From contig NC_065877.1 of NCBI RefSeq assembly GCF_933775445.1, positions 27,466,001 to 27,530,000 of the forward strand: 64,000 nucleotides of DNA. The letters are read 5' to 3'. The notes beneath the pieces were generated by a model, which ran no database searches, had not been told where the DNA came from, and saw nothing but the letters and a program-made list of their open reading frames with translations. The stretch comes from Argentina anserina (lineage: Eukaryota; Streptophyta; Magnoliopsida; Rosales; Rosaceae). A program made the position numbers and the translations under genes. Positions 37,739 to 49,620 of the stretch are shown piece after piece; position 1 is the first letter of the stretch, and every line of letters begins with the position of its first letter.

Positions 37739-37991
37739 AATACTCCAAATATCATGACATATCTCGAATTCTCGGTCTCCAGTTTTATAGGCCGGTGTGG
37801 TTAAATTAGTGATAATTGAACAGCATGTGATGTGCTTTACCATACAATAAAACACGTCATTAATTAATAAATAGAGATTAGGGCATGGCCCGTCATTGTA
37901 CAAGACTAGAAGGAGTAGATGAGCTTGTGAGAGCGAGTGGTAGCTGACTGTGTCAAATTGTGGGTTCAATTTACGGTCATACTATCTTATA

Positions 37992-38918
37992 GTACCGAAA
38001 TTTCGAATAATAAAAATTTGAATTTAAAATCATGAAAATTTTAAAACAATCTCAAATATATTGAATTCATCTTATAATAACAGTATATCGAAACTGAGTC
38101 CACAGCACGACTCAGTCGACTTGAATAATACATAACCAGTTTATATCTCAGTATTATAACAAATGGAAATGTAAAATTCACTCAATCATCATCACAAATA
38201 GAAGAAATAAATCTTCAAAGTAAGCCCTCTGAATCTGCTAATCCCCACCTGTAGAACTATCCCCTACACTATTTAATTGGCGCACCAAGATTGTAAACAC
38301 AAACCCGGTAAGCTTTTCAGCTTGTATGAGTAAACCAACAGTATAACATACATCGCACACAAAAGAAATATGACAGATAACATTTAAAGACAAACATATT
38401 CATGTGACACTGGACAACCCATATGTTACCCAATACCATTTACAAAATATGTGTAATCATGAGACACTGGGCAACCCATCTGTTACCAAAAATCATTTAA
38501 AAACATGGGTACTCATGAGACACTGGGCAACCCATCTGTTACCCAAAATCATTTAGAAAAATGGGTACTCATGAGACCCAGGCAACCCACCTATTACTCC
38601 TGATGCAGTACACCAACAGGCACTGGGCAACCCATTTGGTTACCCAAAATTATTTAAAAAATGGGTACTCATGAGACCCAGGTACTCATATATTACCCCT
38701 CATGCAGTACACCTGCAGACAGACTAGAGCTCTAACTGAATCGTAACCGACACTCGGGTAATGCTTGGTTCTAATTACTGCCAACAACGTCCGAAGATCA
38801 GAAAACGTTTTAACAAGACTCAATGTTAAAACCACGTACAATATAACAATCATCACATGTTTATGTACTACCACCAAACGACTCTTGTACAATAATATAA
38901 ATATCGTCTATACAACAA

Positions 38919-38949
<31 letters not shown>

Positions 38950-40111
38950 CGTATTTACCATTTTTGTACACATACACAACCCACTATATTATATAGATGT
39001 CACAGTTCACTCTTTTTAAGAAATCGTAAATATGAGTCACCGCCAAGGATAGACTTGTCATAGTGAGGTTTACTCACATTCACCATAATCCATAATCACT
39101 AAAACCTTTTAAAATCATTTATTAAAATAGCGTTTCACTTACACATGAACCGTAGATGATTAGGTTCACGTAATTTAAACCAAAACATATTTTTAGAACA
39201 ATTTTTATAAGCTAGTGATGCAATGACTATGTTAACAACTCAAACTAAATTCAATAATTATAACACTACTTCGATCATGATGATCATTGTGAGGTTTACT
39301 CACCTTATTTCCTGCGTGCAACTTCCACGACACCGAGAGCGATTCCCTCACTCGTTTCGTCAGTCACCTAATAGCATGATAAAATGCTTAGAAAACGATA
39401 CGTAAAATCTCAGGTGACGATTCATTACAGCTAAACACATGAACAGTGTTAACAAACCATTGTTCATGCGCCGCCACCGTTCCAGTGACCACCGATGATC
39501 ACCACGGAGGAGGGAGTTCTCCTCACTTCTTTAAATGGAAGAGTTGTATTGTTTCTTCATTTCTGGGCTTCAAACAGCTCGAATCTCTCCCAAACACTAA
39601 CCCAGATCGGCAGGGGACGAAAAGACGGTTCCAACGCCACCGGTCTCACTCAATTCCGTTGTTGGACGACGGAGATATGGCCGGAGAAAGATTCGACAAC
39701 AAAGAGGAAAAAAAAACCCGAGCTCAGGTGAACAGTAACCGAGCTGATTTTGAGAAAAAAAAAACTGATTTTCTAATTTTTAATCTCCTCAATTTCATTT
39801 TATACTCGTTCTAAAATCAGAAACAAAACTTTTGTTACTAACAACTTTCACATACGACATCCGATTAAAGCATGTCGCACATCTACGAACTCGTATCGAC
39901 GAACTATACGACTTTCATGAATGAAGTTTTCTGAGATTCCTAATGGATAAAGAGTCAACTCTTGACCCCTCACGGTGACATTTTTGAGTATAAATCGCTC
40001 GAACACTTTCGTTTTCTCTCTCGTAGTATATAATCGGATTACCACTAATTTAAATATATCCGAAAAATAATTATAAATTTCTGGGATATTACATATTATA
40101 TTAGGCAATAA
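37992..40111 (+). mobile_element. Terminal-inverted-repeat element family, copy A (degraded)
   Basis: About 2.1 kb shares ordered blocks with the element at 44,712-47,552: TATCCCCTACAC, TTGTAAACACAAACC, GGTAAGCTT, then GTTTACTCACCTTA-like and AACTCGTATCGACGA segments near the right end. The ends (GAAATTTCGAA on the left, TTCTGGGATATTACA on the right) are decayed versions of the TGTAA...AAATTTC inverted repeats of copy B. It contains the minisatellite at 38,400-38,700. There is no transposase or gag/pol. It lies 250 bases upstream of GDSL copy 4 and could influence its promoter. Confidence 0.55.
38400..38700 (+). repeat. Minisatellite, period about 59 bp
   Basis: Units containing CTGGGCAACCCATCTGTTAC, a short ATTTAAAAA stretch and GGGTACTCATGAGAC recur about five times with variation. 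A related but more degraded array lies at about 45,190-45,440 in the sister element, so the minisatellite belongs to the element family. Confidence 0.75.
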
Positions 40112-40369
40112 TCTCAATTCTTTGCCAAAATTTAAATAAAAACGCAACATTAGGTTTGGACTAACTAGCTAGCCATTTTCTTTATAATTTTTAGCTCGGA
40201 GGATGTAAGAATGTGAAAATATAGATCCCTGCGAGGTAGCGTAACATTTTGACATGATTATCATTGATTTGAACTCAAACCCAGTTATTATTATCGTGAG
40301 CCAAAGCCATTATAATTATGAAGTGCAAATTGAAGAATGAGGATCATAAAACAAACTCAATTGAGTAAA

Positions 40370-40987
40370 GTTTTTACCCCGATCGGTGGACCGGGTCGGG
40401 TTAGTGGACCGGGTCGGGTTAGTGGACCGGGTCGGATGACCGGGTCGAATCTGTTGACCGGGTCGGGTCTAGAGCGTTTTTTGGGGCCGGGCCGGGGCGA
40501 GCTCTAACCGGGTCGGTGTAGAGAGATCGGGGAAATGCTTCGGCGAGCAGCGGCGACTGAGGACGTCTGGCGAGCAGCGGCGAGGAGCGGCAAGCGGCGG
40601 CGAGCAGCGACGAAGAGCGGAGAGACTACTTCGGGTCGAGTAAGATCACCGGAGATCGTCGGATGGCGCAGGGAAGGAGGCAGAACCCGACCGAAAGAGA
40701 TGAAAGGCAGAACCCGACCGGAAGAGATGAAAGCAGAACCCGACCGGAAGAAAAAAAAACGGGAAAAAAGTCCCAGAACAAAAACAGAGCTCAATGCTCT
40801 GATACCAAGTTAAACAGCGACAAGCGTGGCCCGTGGACCAACTGTACCGATATTGTCCCAACTTAGCCACCTCACAGGTGTTGGGTTTTAATCACAAAAG
40901 ACCTCGGTACAATTGGTTATTATCCACTAACTTATAAGTTTTATTTTCTTTGTCACTTCTTAAATGTGAGATCTCTCCTCTCCAACA
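40370..40987 (-). mobile_element. Truncated LTR retrotransposon end: LTR, primer-binding site, leader
   Basis: Read on the minus strand, a 180-base LTR-like block (40,987 to 40,808, starting TGTTGGAGAGGAGAG) is followed by TGGTATCAGAGC at 40,807-40,796. This is the exact initiator-methionine tRNA primer-binding site used by many plant Copia and TRIM elements. A GC-rich leader follows, with repeats of GACCCGGTC and TTCCGGTCGGGTTCTG, and stops at about 40,370. No gag or second LTR is present. The open frames here are leader, not genes. The LTR does not end in a clean CA, so its 3' border is uncertain. Confidence 0.65.
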
Positions 40988-41366
40988 CTATCACTGTTAA
41001 ATTAGATTTACACATCCCGCGCGCAGTTTATGAATATTCTGGATTTTACAGCGAGATTATATTATTTGGGCTTCGAGTAAGTGAGTAATTATATTATTTA
41101 GGACTGGTAGTTTGGTCAGCAGAGCACGCAAGAGCCATGGACTAGTAAGTTAAAAGGAACTGAACCACGTACAAACAAATCAATGTAATTAAACGTGCGT
41201 GACTTGTTCCATCAATCCATCATAATCCAAAAACCTTTCCATCATGAATGATAATTGACAAATGGCGGATAACATTATCTCAGAAATTGAATAGATTAAT
41301 AAAAATCATGATAGATGTCATACAACATGTGTCTGCAAATAACTCAAATTGTTAATCCACATTTCT
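40988..41366. other. 3' flank of GDSL copy 5
   Basis: This is part of the duplicated unit. The GGACTGGTAGTTTGGT...ATGGACTAGTAAGTTAAAA block recurs at about 56,505-56,590. No gene is seen. Confidence 0.5.
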
Positions 41367-42919
41367 CTAAATTTCAAATAGAGATTTCAAATTGTAATGG
41401 TCTGTGACATTTGAAGTACATTGATTCCACCATATCTTAGAAACTTGGTGGTAAACCGTTTCAGTTGGATGATTGTCGAAAAAAACATATTGGGTTACAT
41501 TGTCACATAGTTCATACTCTTTCACACCTCCCCTTCCTCCACAGTTCTGATGTCCTCTGTATGGACCGGAGCCACAACATGCCGCTTTTCCTTCCCTCAA
41601 ACCTATAACAAACAGAGTAACAGAGATTACAAACGAATCAAAGGAACCAGACCAGAAAATTAAAATAGGAGTACGTTAGTCGATTATGGATCAATACCAT
41701 ATTCTGATGGTCTATTCATTCTTTCAGTCAGGTATGTGTAGAAATCGGCACTCGCATATTTGAATCCTTGGAGCTGGCTCTTCAGCTCTGGGAGCGCTTT
41801 AGCAAGTTCGATATTGTGAGATTCCACTAGTGATATAGCTTCTTCCATACAGGCTCCAATGTTATCTGGATTTCGTATTCTAAAGCTTGGTAGACAACCA
41901 AGAGGTAACAAGTTTGCAATCCCGAATTTCCTACCACCTACCTTATATATTTCCTGACACATACATCAAAATCATGTGAATTAATTAATTCATCCTAATT
42001 TTTTTTCTTCTCTTGTTAATTATCATAGAATCTGTCATTTGTTATGGACTACTACTCATAGGAATAGTTGGAAAGGATAGTATAGTTTACCCCGATCGCA
42101 TTTGTGAGGTTGCCAATAACCATGCCAACATATTCTTCATTTTGAGTCGAGCTGTAATTTTTCGTAAGAGGGGTATAATAATCATTAATTCCAATGCTAA
42201 TTAGGTAGACAGCTGTAGAGATCAATGTGTAGGCTTCTCCATCACCTAGTTTGTGCCTCAATTGCTTCTCCACATTTTTGAAATAACTAAGTTGAGTTTT
42301 TAAGCCTATAGCCTAAAACGAGAAATGAACAATATGCAGTCAATCTATAATTTGAGTTAAGAAAGAAGGCATTTACATATTCAATTGATTCCCAATGCAA
42401 TGCAGAAAATCAAATTTTGATGGCAAATATAAAGCAAGATCACATACAAATCCTTGATATGTTTCAGCTAGAGCACCAGCCCCACCAGAAGCAAAGTTCA
42501 CCCCATAAATATAGTCATCGAACCCGGGTTGTAAGTATGGTTGTATATAAGGTAAGCTTGCATACTCAGCTGCATTCGATTTCAAAAATAATCAGCTTGT
42601 CATGAACAGTCTAGTGTTGAAGAAAATGTAAGAATTGCGAAATTTTAAATTTACCTATGAAATCTGGGATTAGACGCCCATTGGAAAATCTACCAGTTGG
42701 ATACCTGAAGTAGGATTCTCCATAGGGCCAGAAATTGGACTGAAAAATGTCGGTTGTATTTATGTAGTCGTTGTTTCCAACATCAAATACTGAATCACCA
42801 AAGATGAACAAGGCTGCATGTTGCTTCTGAACCTCAGAATAACCCTCAAGGCAGCTGCTTGGAAAAAGGAGGCCTGCACATAAAGCCAGGACATAAATTT
42901 GAAATCTGGAAGTTGCCAT
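41367..42919 (-). CDS. GDSL esterase/lipase, GLIP-like, copy 5 (intact frame, altered block V)
   Basis: A secreted GDSL/SGNH lipase of a more divergent subtype. Five exons (42655-42919, 42448-42569, 42091-42312, 41698-41953, 41367-41602) join in phase to 366 aa. The N-terminus MATSRFQIYVLALCAGLLF is a likely signal peptide. Block I is FIFGDSVFDVGNN with Ser43; DSV replaces DSL. Block III is IGINDYY with Asn172. Block V reads FFDNHPTE, so Asp331 and His333 are separated by one residue, where the other copies have two (FDGGH, FDGAH, FDGSH). This one-residue deletion in the catalytic Asp-x-x-His motif could shift or abolish catalysis. The frame is otherwise clean. A decayed copy of this gene lies at 57,105-57,520. 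Confidence 0.9.
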
Positions 42920-43129
42920 TCAGATATGTTCTGTTGTACGATCTTTATTGTATCATTTTTCTCCTTTCTTTTAGTTCTAAGATCTACGGTTTAGTGGATA
43001 AGAAATCGATTGTCGTCAATGGAATAGTCTTCATTTTATTTTTATTATAGTAGCTTCATGCGCTAAGCACATACGTACCTATAATGACTAAAATAAAACT
43101 ACGAATAAAGAGAAAGAAAACTAGTATAT

Positions 43130-43342
43130 TGTTGAAGGAAAAATATCATTATTGTGCATTCGTTAAAATAAATAAACGGAATGAATTAATGAAGTTTATG
43201 ATCAACGGACATAACAGATCAATCATCATTATGTAGTCTTAATTATCATTGTAATTACCATTTACTTCTATTGTAATCATGACCCATATATACAGGGGAT
43301 TATCAATGAAATGAGTAACCAATTCTATTTTTTCCTACAATA
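43130..43342 (+). repeat. Left LTR of the Copia element
   Basis: Homologous over its whole length to 51,752-51,962. Shared segments include TTTACTTCTATTGTAATCAT and GGACATAAC. It starts with TG; the last bases are ATA where the right LTR has ACA. No clear primer-binding site follows, so the 5' region is mutated. Confidence 0.88.
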
Positions 43343-44629
43343 CGTTGTCACCACGTTGCTTTACCTTTGAGTTTTCAGGCAAATTAAAAAAAGGAAAAAA
43401 ACCCTAGTTTTTTCTGAAAAATCCCTCCTCCCATGAAAAATATCTGACAGCAGACGGAAATTTTTTTGCAGAAAAGGAAAAAACCAAGAAAAATAGCATA
43501 AATCGATTTTATTTTCCAGTGGGGACCCATAAAATCTCTCTGGGCACCCATGTTCTCTGATCTGCCGTTTGCCTTGCCCAAATCAGCGACGCTAGCTGCA
43601 TCTCCTCAGCGCTGCCTAGTGACGACGATGCAACGTCAACGCTACAGCACCGACAGCCGCTCCTGCACCTATCCGGACCCACGCCGGCGAGCCTCCATGT
43701 CTGCGGCGTCTAGACCGACGAGCCCAGATCCGGACATTTGTTGTAGCAAACCCCCGATCGTTGAAGACACGACCTAGATCGACAATCCAATCCTCTCCAC
43801 CAACGCTCCCTCATTCCAGATCGGTGCGCCACAACGATGTCACCCCTCGATCGAAAACCAGCCCTCACGTTGTTTCCGACCGACCCACGGTTGACGTCTA
43901 CCAATCCGGCGACCCCAGCCTTCTCAGTCGTCACCTTCATTCACTGCAGATCACCAGCGCGGCTTCATTTTGACTGGATTGGTTCTGACGTCTCTTCCGG
44001 CGCGCCGACGAAGTCTTGCACAGATCTGCAATGGGGCAACCCACCACCCCCAACCCGGATCTGTTGTACCCGACCCATGAAAATAGATTTTTCCCATGGT
44101 AAAATGAAATTTACCTATTATGATAAAAGAAAATTAAAAGGTAATTCTCGAAATTACCGGATAATTAATCTTAGTTTACTATTTTATAATTTACTGTTTT
44201 ACAATAATATAATTTATTTTTTATGGTTAAATAAATTTAATTTATAATGAATAAAAGTGACTAATCATATAAATATCATTTTTTCTATATGTGATTTATT
44301 AATAACGTGACAAGCGACATAGAATCATGAGATTAAGTTTCGCTTAATGTGCAGTTTATTTGACAAACTGACAAGTAAGATCTAAATTAGTATTGTCATT
44401 TTTATTAAATTTCATTCATATAAATGAAATTATATATGTTATGTGAGCAAAGTACTCTCTAAATATTATTCATGTTATATGCTATGTGTTTTATCAAAAT
44501 TTAATTAGCATGTCATTAAATCGTGATACTATGATTTAAATTTTTAAGCATTATTTATTTATACATGGTCATTGGCATGTATCATGAATATGATAATTTC
44601 CTAAATTTTGAAAATTACTTAATCATGTT

Positions 44630-44711
44630 AAATGATATGCTCTATTTGTTGCATATGCTATGTTATATAATTTTAATAATTATGTTATTTAGCATATTAT
44701 ATGAGCATTGT
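44630..44711 (+). repeat. 82-bp direct duplication, left copy
   Basis: This 82-base stretch (starting AAATGATATGCTC and ending GAGCATTGT) is identical base for base to 47,553-47,634. It lies directly against the left end of the nested element. See the right copy and the finding. Confidence 0.97.
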
Positions 44712-47552
44712 TGTAACGACCCCAAAATTTCGAGCTTAAAAACTCAAAAATTTAAAGTCGTTAAATACCAAACAATCTCAATGAAACTGAAATAATTTAA
44801 AATGTCACAGCGGATCATTACTGGGTTCTCAATACAACTCAGACAACCCAATTATTACAAACCAAATTTATAATCCATACATAAAATGGAAATGTAATAA
44901 TCCTCACAATCTCTTACAAAACTCACAAAATAAATGCTCACAAAATTCTCACTCACAAATCCACTCTAGAATTCTCACCACAAGCAGGGTAACGAACAAC
45001 TTCGAGTCTCCGGAGTCGTCTCTCAATCACCACAATTCAACACCTGCGAAAGTATCCCCTACACCATTGAATTGGTGCACCGAGATTGTAAACACAAACC
45101 TGGTAAGCTTTATAGCTCGTATGAGTAAAATGAAAATATAACCCGCATATCAATATATACGAAAATCCAGAAATCAAACAAATATAAATGCACTCATGAG
45201 TCAATGGACAACCCATCTGGTCGTCCCAAAGAAATATGAAATAAAACGCTCATGAGAAATTAGTAATCCTTCTGGTTACCCAAATGCATTTATATTACGG
45301 GTACTAAGAACGCTGGTACACATCTGTTACCCCTCTCGTAATACACCGCCGATATTGGATAGCTACCCGCTACCCAACATCTAAAACAATCTGAGTACCC
45401 ATGAGCAGATAACCACCCGTTACCTCACATGCAGTACTACGACAAACAGACTAGAGCTCTAACTGTATCGTAACTTTCGCCCGGCCAAAGGCTAAGTTCC
45501 GACTTGCCAAACACGTACAATAATCTCACATCATATTGTACCAAACATCAGGTCCGAAGACAAATCACATTTTAACAATCTCCATGTTAAATCACGTACA
45601 ATAATCTCACATCATATTGTACAAATCAAAATCACATGCTCGATAAAATCTTGTCATCAATATGACATCATCACGATAAAATCATAACAGTATATTATAT
45701 AGCAAACTATATATATATATATATGTATTTATTTACCATTATTACAATACATATATACTCCACTATATTATATACACGTCATAATTTATAAACACGTCCG
45801 AAGACAAAACATTTAACAAACTTCATATTAAAGTCATGTACAAACTAATTCACATGCTCATCATCGAAATGACTAATTTCAAATGAATTCATAACAGTAT
45901 ATAATATAGCAAACTATATATATATATATATGTACTTATTACCATTTATACAATATATATGTAATCCACTATATTGTATACATGTCGTATTTCAATATTT
46001 AATATCTTGCAAAAATCTTGAAATCACCGCAAGGGTGGATTCATAAATATGTGAGATTTTACTCACCTTATCGACTCGAGCGTAATTCCACAATTTTCCG
46101 ATGATAATTCATTTCCTTGATTTATCGATCACCTTGAAAAGATAAGAAAAGAATTTAGAAACGGTTCGTAAACCTTTAAATGCCGTAACAGTAATAATCG
46201 GTTACTGTTCAGCAATTTTCGGTTTACGAATTTACTGCTCAATGTTACTATTCACTGATACTGTTCACGGCTACTATTCACTGTCACGATTCACTGTTAG
46301 TATTTACTATTTATGTATTAATGTACAAATACACATCCAATACGTATCTCTGTACGAGTACATACTGTTTGTGTATTTTTGTACGTATAAATACTATTCA
46401 GATGTACGTATTGTCTCAGTAAATAATAATTACTGATTTACCCTTATGAATTTACTTTTTACCTTTACTAAAAGTAATTTATATTTACAATTACCGTACG
46501 TAAATAAAATTTACATTTACCGTACGTAAATAAAATTTACATTTACCGTACGTAAATAAAATTTACATTTACCATACGTATATAAATTACAAAATTACCC
46601 TTCCAGAAACACTGTTCACGCCGCCGCACGTGGCATACACGCGCCACCCGCTGGCAGGCTGCGCGTGGGGCTCACGTGCCGACGCCACCAACGGCGCATG
46701 TCACGCCACCGCCGCCCCATTTCTCTTCCTTTCTCCTCCCTCTTCTTTCATAAGGTCTCAGACCGTCCCTAGGCTATCCCACGCACCCCCACGCGCCATC
46801 CATGGTGGCGGAAATCTCCTCCCTTTCCTCCTCTGTTCTCCTACTCCGATCTACCTCAAAACCTCTCCAAAACATCCACAAATTCACCAACAAGCAATTC
46901 AACAATTGAATTAACCAAATCCTTACCCAAAACACGGTTTGAAATCGTTTGAACTCATTGGTTGGATCAGACCGATTGTGCTCGGTTCCTGTGAGTCACG
47001 CCGAAGCTTCACGGCGTCACTGGAGTCCGTGCCTTGCTCGGAGGGAGGTCGCATCATGGTTGTGAGGCCGCTGATGCTGGCGGAGAGGAGCACGGCGCAC
47101 GGAGGGCGGCGATTCATTGGTGAGCCGAGAGGATGAGAGAGTTTTCGGGAGAGAGAAGAAAAGGAGGCGGGGTGAGAGAGGGAAGAATGGGTTTCCAATT
47201 ATGGGAACCCTAGCTGAAAACATTTCCTTTTATACCCCCCTCTAAAATCGGAAACTAACTTCCGTCGTTAATAACTTTTATGTACGACGTCCGATTCGAA
47301 CGCGTCACATACTCATGAACTCGTATCGACGAGCTCTACAACTTTCGTGAAGGAAGTTTTCGCAAACGAGCGATGGAATAAACTTCGATATATACGTTGC
47401 GGAAACGTAACGTTTTTCTAATTAAACATTCCGAGAACGTTTCCGTTTCTCGTTTCATAACATCGCAACCAATCACATTCATTCTAATTAAAATTCGCAA
47501 TTTTATAGAATTCAAATCAAACTAATATTGTTTGAAATTTTAGGGTTATTAC
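44712..47552 (+). mobile_element. Terminal-inverted-repeat element, copy B, nested in the Copia element
   Basis: A 2,841-base insert starts TGTAACGACCCCAAAATTTC and ends with the complement of GTAATAACCCTAAAATTTC, giving inverted ends of about 20 bases with few mismatches. It is flanked by an 82-base exact direct duplication. The interior is noncoding, with a degraded minisatellite (about 45,190-45,440), duplicated TATATAGCAAACTATATA segments near 45,698 and 45,905, a 26-bp tandem repeat at 46,490-46,580 and a GC-rich patch (46,620-47,200) with chance open frames. It shares ordered blocks with 37,992-40,111. No transposase is seen, so it is nonautonomous. The superfamily is unknown. Confidence 0.75.
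46490..46580 (+). repeat. 26-bp tandem repeat
   Basis: The unit CCGTACGTAAATAAAATT plus TACATTTA occurs three times exactly and a fourth time with changes. Each unit includes the palindrome TACGTA. It lies inside the nested element. Confidence 0.85.
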
Positions 47553-47634
47553 AAATGATATGCTCTATTTGTTGCATATGCTATGTTATATAATTTTAAT
47601 AATTATGTTATTTAGCATATTATATGAGCATTGT
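47553..47634 (+). repeat. 82-bp direct duplication, right copy
   Basis: Identical to 44,630-44,711. It directly follows the right inverted end of the nested element and is followed by Copia internal sequence. No mismatch was seen in 82 bases. Confidence 0.97.
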
Positions 47635-49530
47635 CATGATAACGAAAATTTCATGATAATTTTATAATTTAAAAATAAAGAGAGGACAAACATATTCTTG
47701 TGATAAAGTATTTTCATGAAGCATCTAAAAATACGACCATTTCAATTCTTGGTCTTGCAATCCGCTTTGTATTTCTTGAAAATTAATTAAATTATATATC
47801 TTTACTGTGAAAAAACAACTTCATAAAGCTCCAAAATGGACATAATGTATCTTGGTATGTTTAATTTTCGTGTAAAGACTTAGAAATTTAGACTGCGAAA
47901 CTAATATGTCTCGTACTCTATCTACAGTTGGTCAAACCAACACAACATATATTGGACTCTAAAGAATTTGAGTACAAACCTGCCTTACAAGCCAACCAAG
48001 GGTCAACCTTGATTGAATTATGCAAACATGTTTTCCTGCACGTAACTTGGAAGCATAATTCAAATCTTAAATGACAATGAAATGTCTCTTAAGACAAAAA
48101 AAAGTTTTCTTAGAACCAACTATGGATAATAAAGAAGTAATAACCCTAAAGTAATTGGCAAATATTATGAACATGTAGGTTCATATAAATCGATCAATGA
48201 CATTTGATAACAATGTACTGTTTGGCAAATGCATATGGATATGACATGAGCAATAAAATGTCCTCTTACAAAATGAGTATAGAATAATGAGAGTATGACA
48301 ATTTGAAAGAGTATATTCAATATCAAACTACAAGGAGAAAACTCCTCAATTTTAAGAGCGACACAAATCTAGGTCAATTCAAAATGTTTCAGACTTCGAT
48401 TACAGTCTGCCACTAATTTTCCAAGATATAATTGTAATAGCTATTATATATACCTAAAATTTTATTAAACGTCGATATTGAAGTACATTTGGATTGGACA
48501 AGACCTTGATGCAATTGTTGACATACAATCAAGGTTATGAATTTTTCTCAATGAATTGAGAATATTCGAATATTAATCGAGATATACATGGTTCGATTTT
48601 TAATATTTTATCGAAGTATCGCATACAGTAAAACAACTTCACAAAATATTAGTATGACATGAATAACTGAATGCAAAGAAATGCATCATGCGATACCCAC
48701 AGTAGTACTGAAGAATAATAGTATTATATTTGTGGTATAAAATTAATAATGATCACTAATGTATAATCTTTCGGGATTCACAATGTACATGCATTATGAG
48801 ATGGAGATATCGTTTTACGATTCTATCAAATTACTATAAAGAATTTAGGTTTATATTTCATCCTCATGTCTTAACTATATACTTCATTGATAATTTATGT
48901 AACAAGAGCCAACAAGAGACAATTGAATCCTCATACGTTTTAAATATTTATGTCAACGCCTTTCCATGTGAAAAGAATACGTGAGATTACGATTAACATC
49001 CTTTGCATTATGTCTAATAACTGCTGATGTAACCGCGTATTACATAAGTTTATATGTATATTTAGCCAGTATATATGAAACTGCTAAATTGAATCCCACA
49101 ACATGAAAAGAAAATGAATTTCAGGATCTTAACATATTTGGGCTTTGTCACGATTCATTGCGACCCAAGTCGTGATATGTGTATCTGTATATTTAAATAA
49201 TTATATACATACACTCATGTTTTGGATAAATAGAAGTACAAAACAAACGAAAAAAAGAACTGTAAAAATCATAGAAATATAATTTTATGGAGGAATTGAA
49301 GAAGTTATTTCATCCCCATATTTCGTCGCTCCAATAAGACGAAACCGTGAAATGTTTGATGCACAAGTATATGCACTAACACCATATTATGCTTCTTATA
49401 TCCATTCTGATTAGGTATGTAAAGCTAATCATTCAAAGCTTATCGATCTCTTAAAGAAATTTGGATTGAGATCATCCTATGCAAAATGACATGTATTCTC
49501 ACTATGTTCAAGGATTGAATCCAACACAAA

Positions 49531-49620
49531 TTATGTGGATTAATTCAACCAACTTGCGGACACTTTAAATAATTTATGGTGTTGGTTGATGTCTCAACAC
49601 GCTGGTCATGTGTCATCGCA
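49531..49620 (+). pseudogene. Copia integrase core remnant
   Basis: One frame reads LCGLIQPTCGHFK, a stop, then FMVLVDVSTRWSC. This matches the plant Copia integrase segment around the first catalytic Asp (GPIHPPCGPFRYFMVLIDASTRWS type, from memory). The stop and the frameshifts around it make it a pseudogene of the Copia element. Confidence 0.8.

Noticed and set aside
38400..38700. CRISPR-like array
   Set aside because: The repeats are variable, about 59 bp in period, without unique spacers, and lie inside a plant transposable element.
40796..40807. Possible tRNA gene fragment (GCTCTGATACCA)
   Set aside because: It is the complement of a retroelement primer-binding site next to an LTR-like block. 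No cloverleaf can be formed.
40504..40870. Overlapping open frames of 67-96 codons on both strands
   Set aside because: They lie in the GC-rich repeated leader of the truncated retroelement, between its primer-binding site and the break; composition explains the frames.
40808..40987. Cassandra-type LTR with an embedded 5S rRNA
   Set aside because: I looked for the 5S internal control region in this LTR and did not find it.
43550..44247. Several GC-rich open frames of 70-136 codons
   Set aside because: They lie in the leader just inside the left Copia LTR and show no gag motif or conserved domain.
46630..47223. Open frames of 65-94 codons in a GC-rich patch
   Set aside because: They occur on both strands inside a noncoding repeat element; the sister copy has no matching frame.
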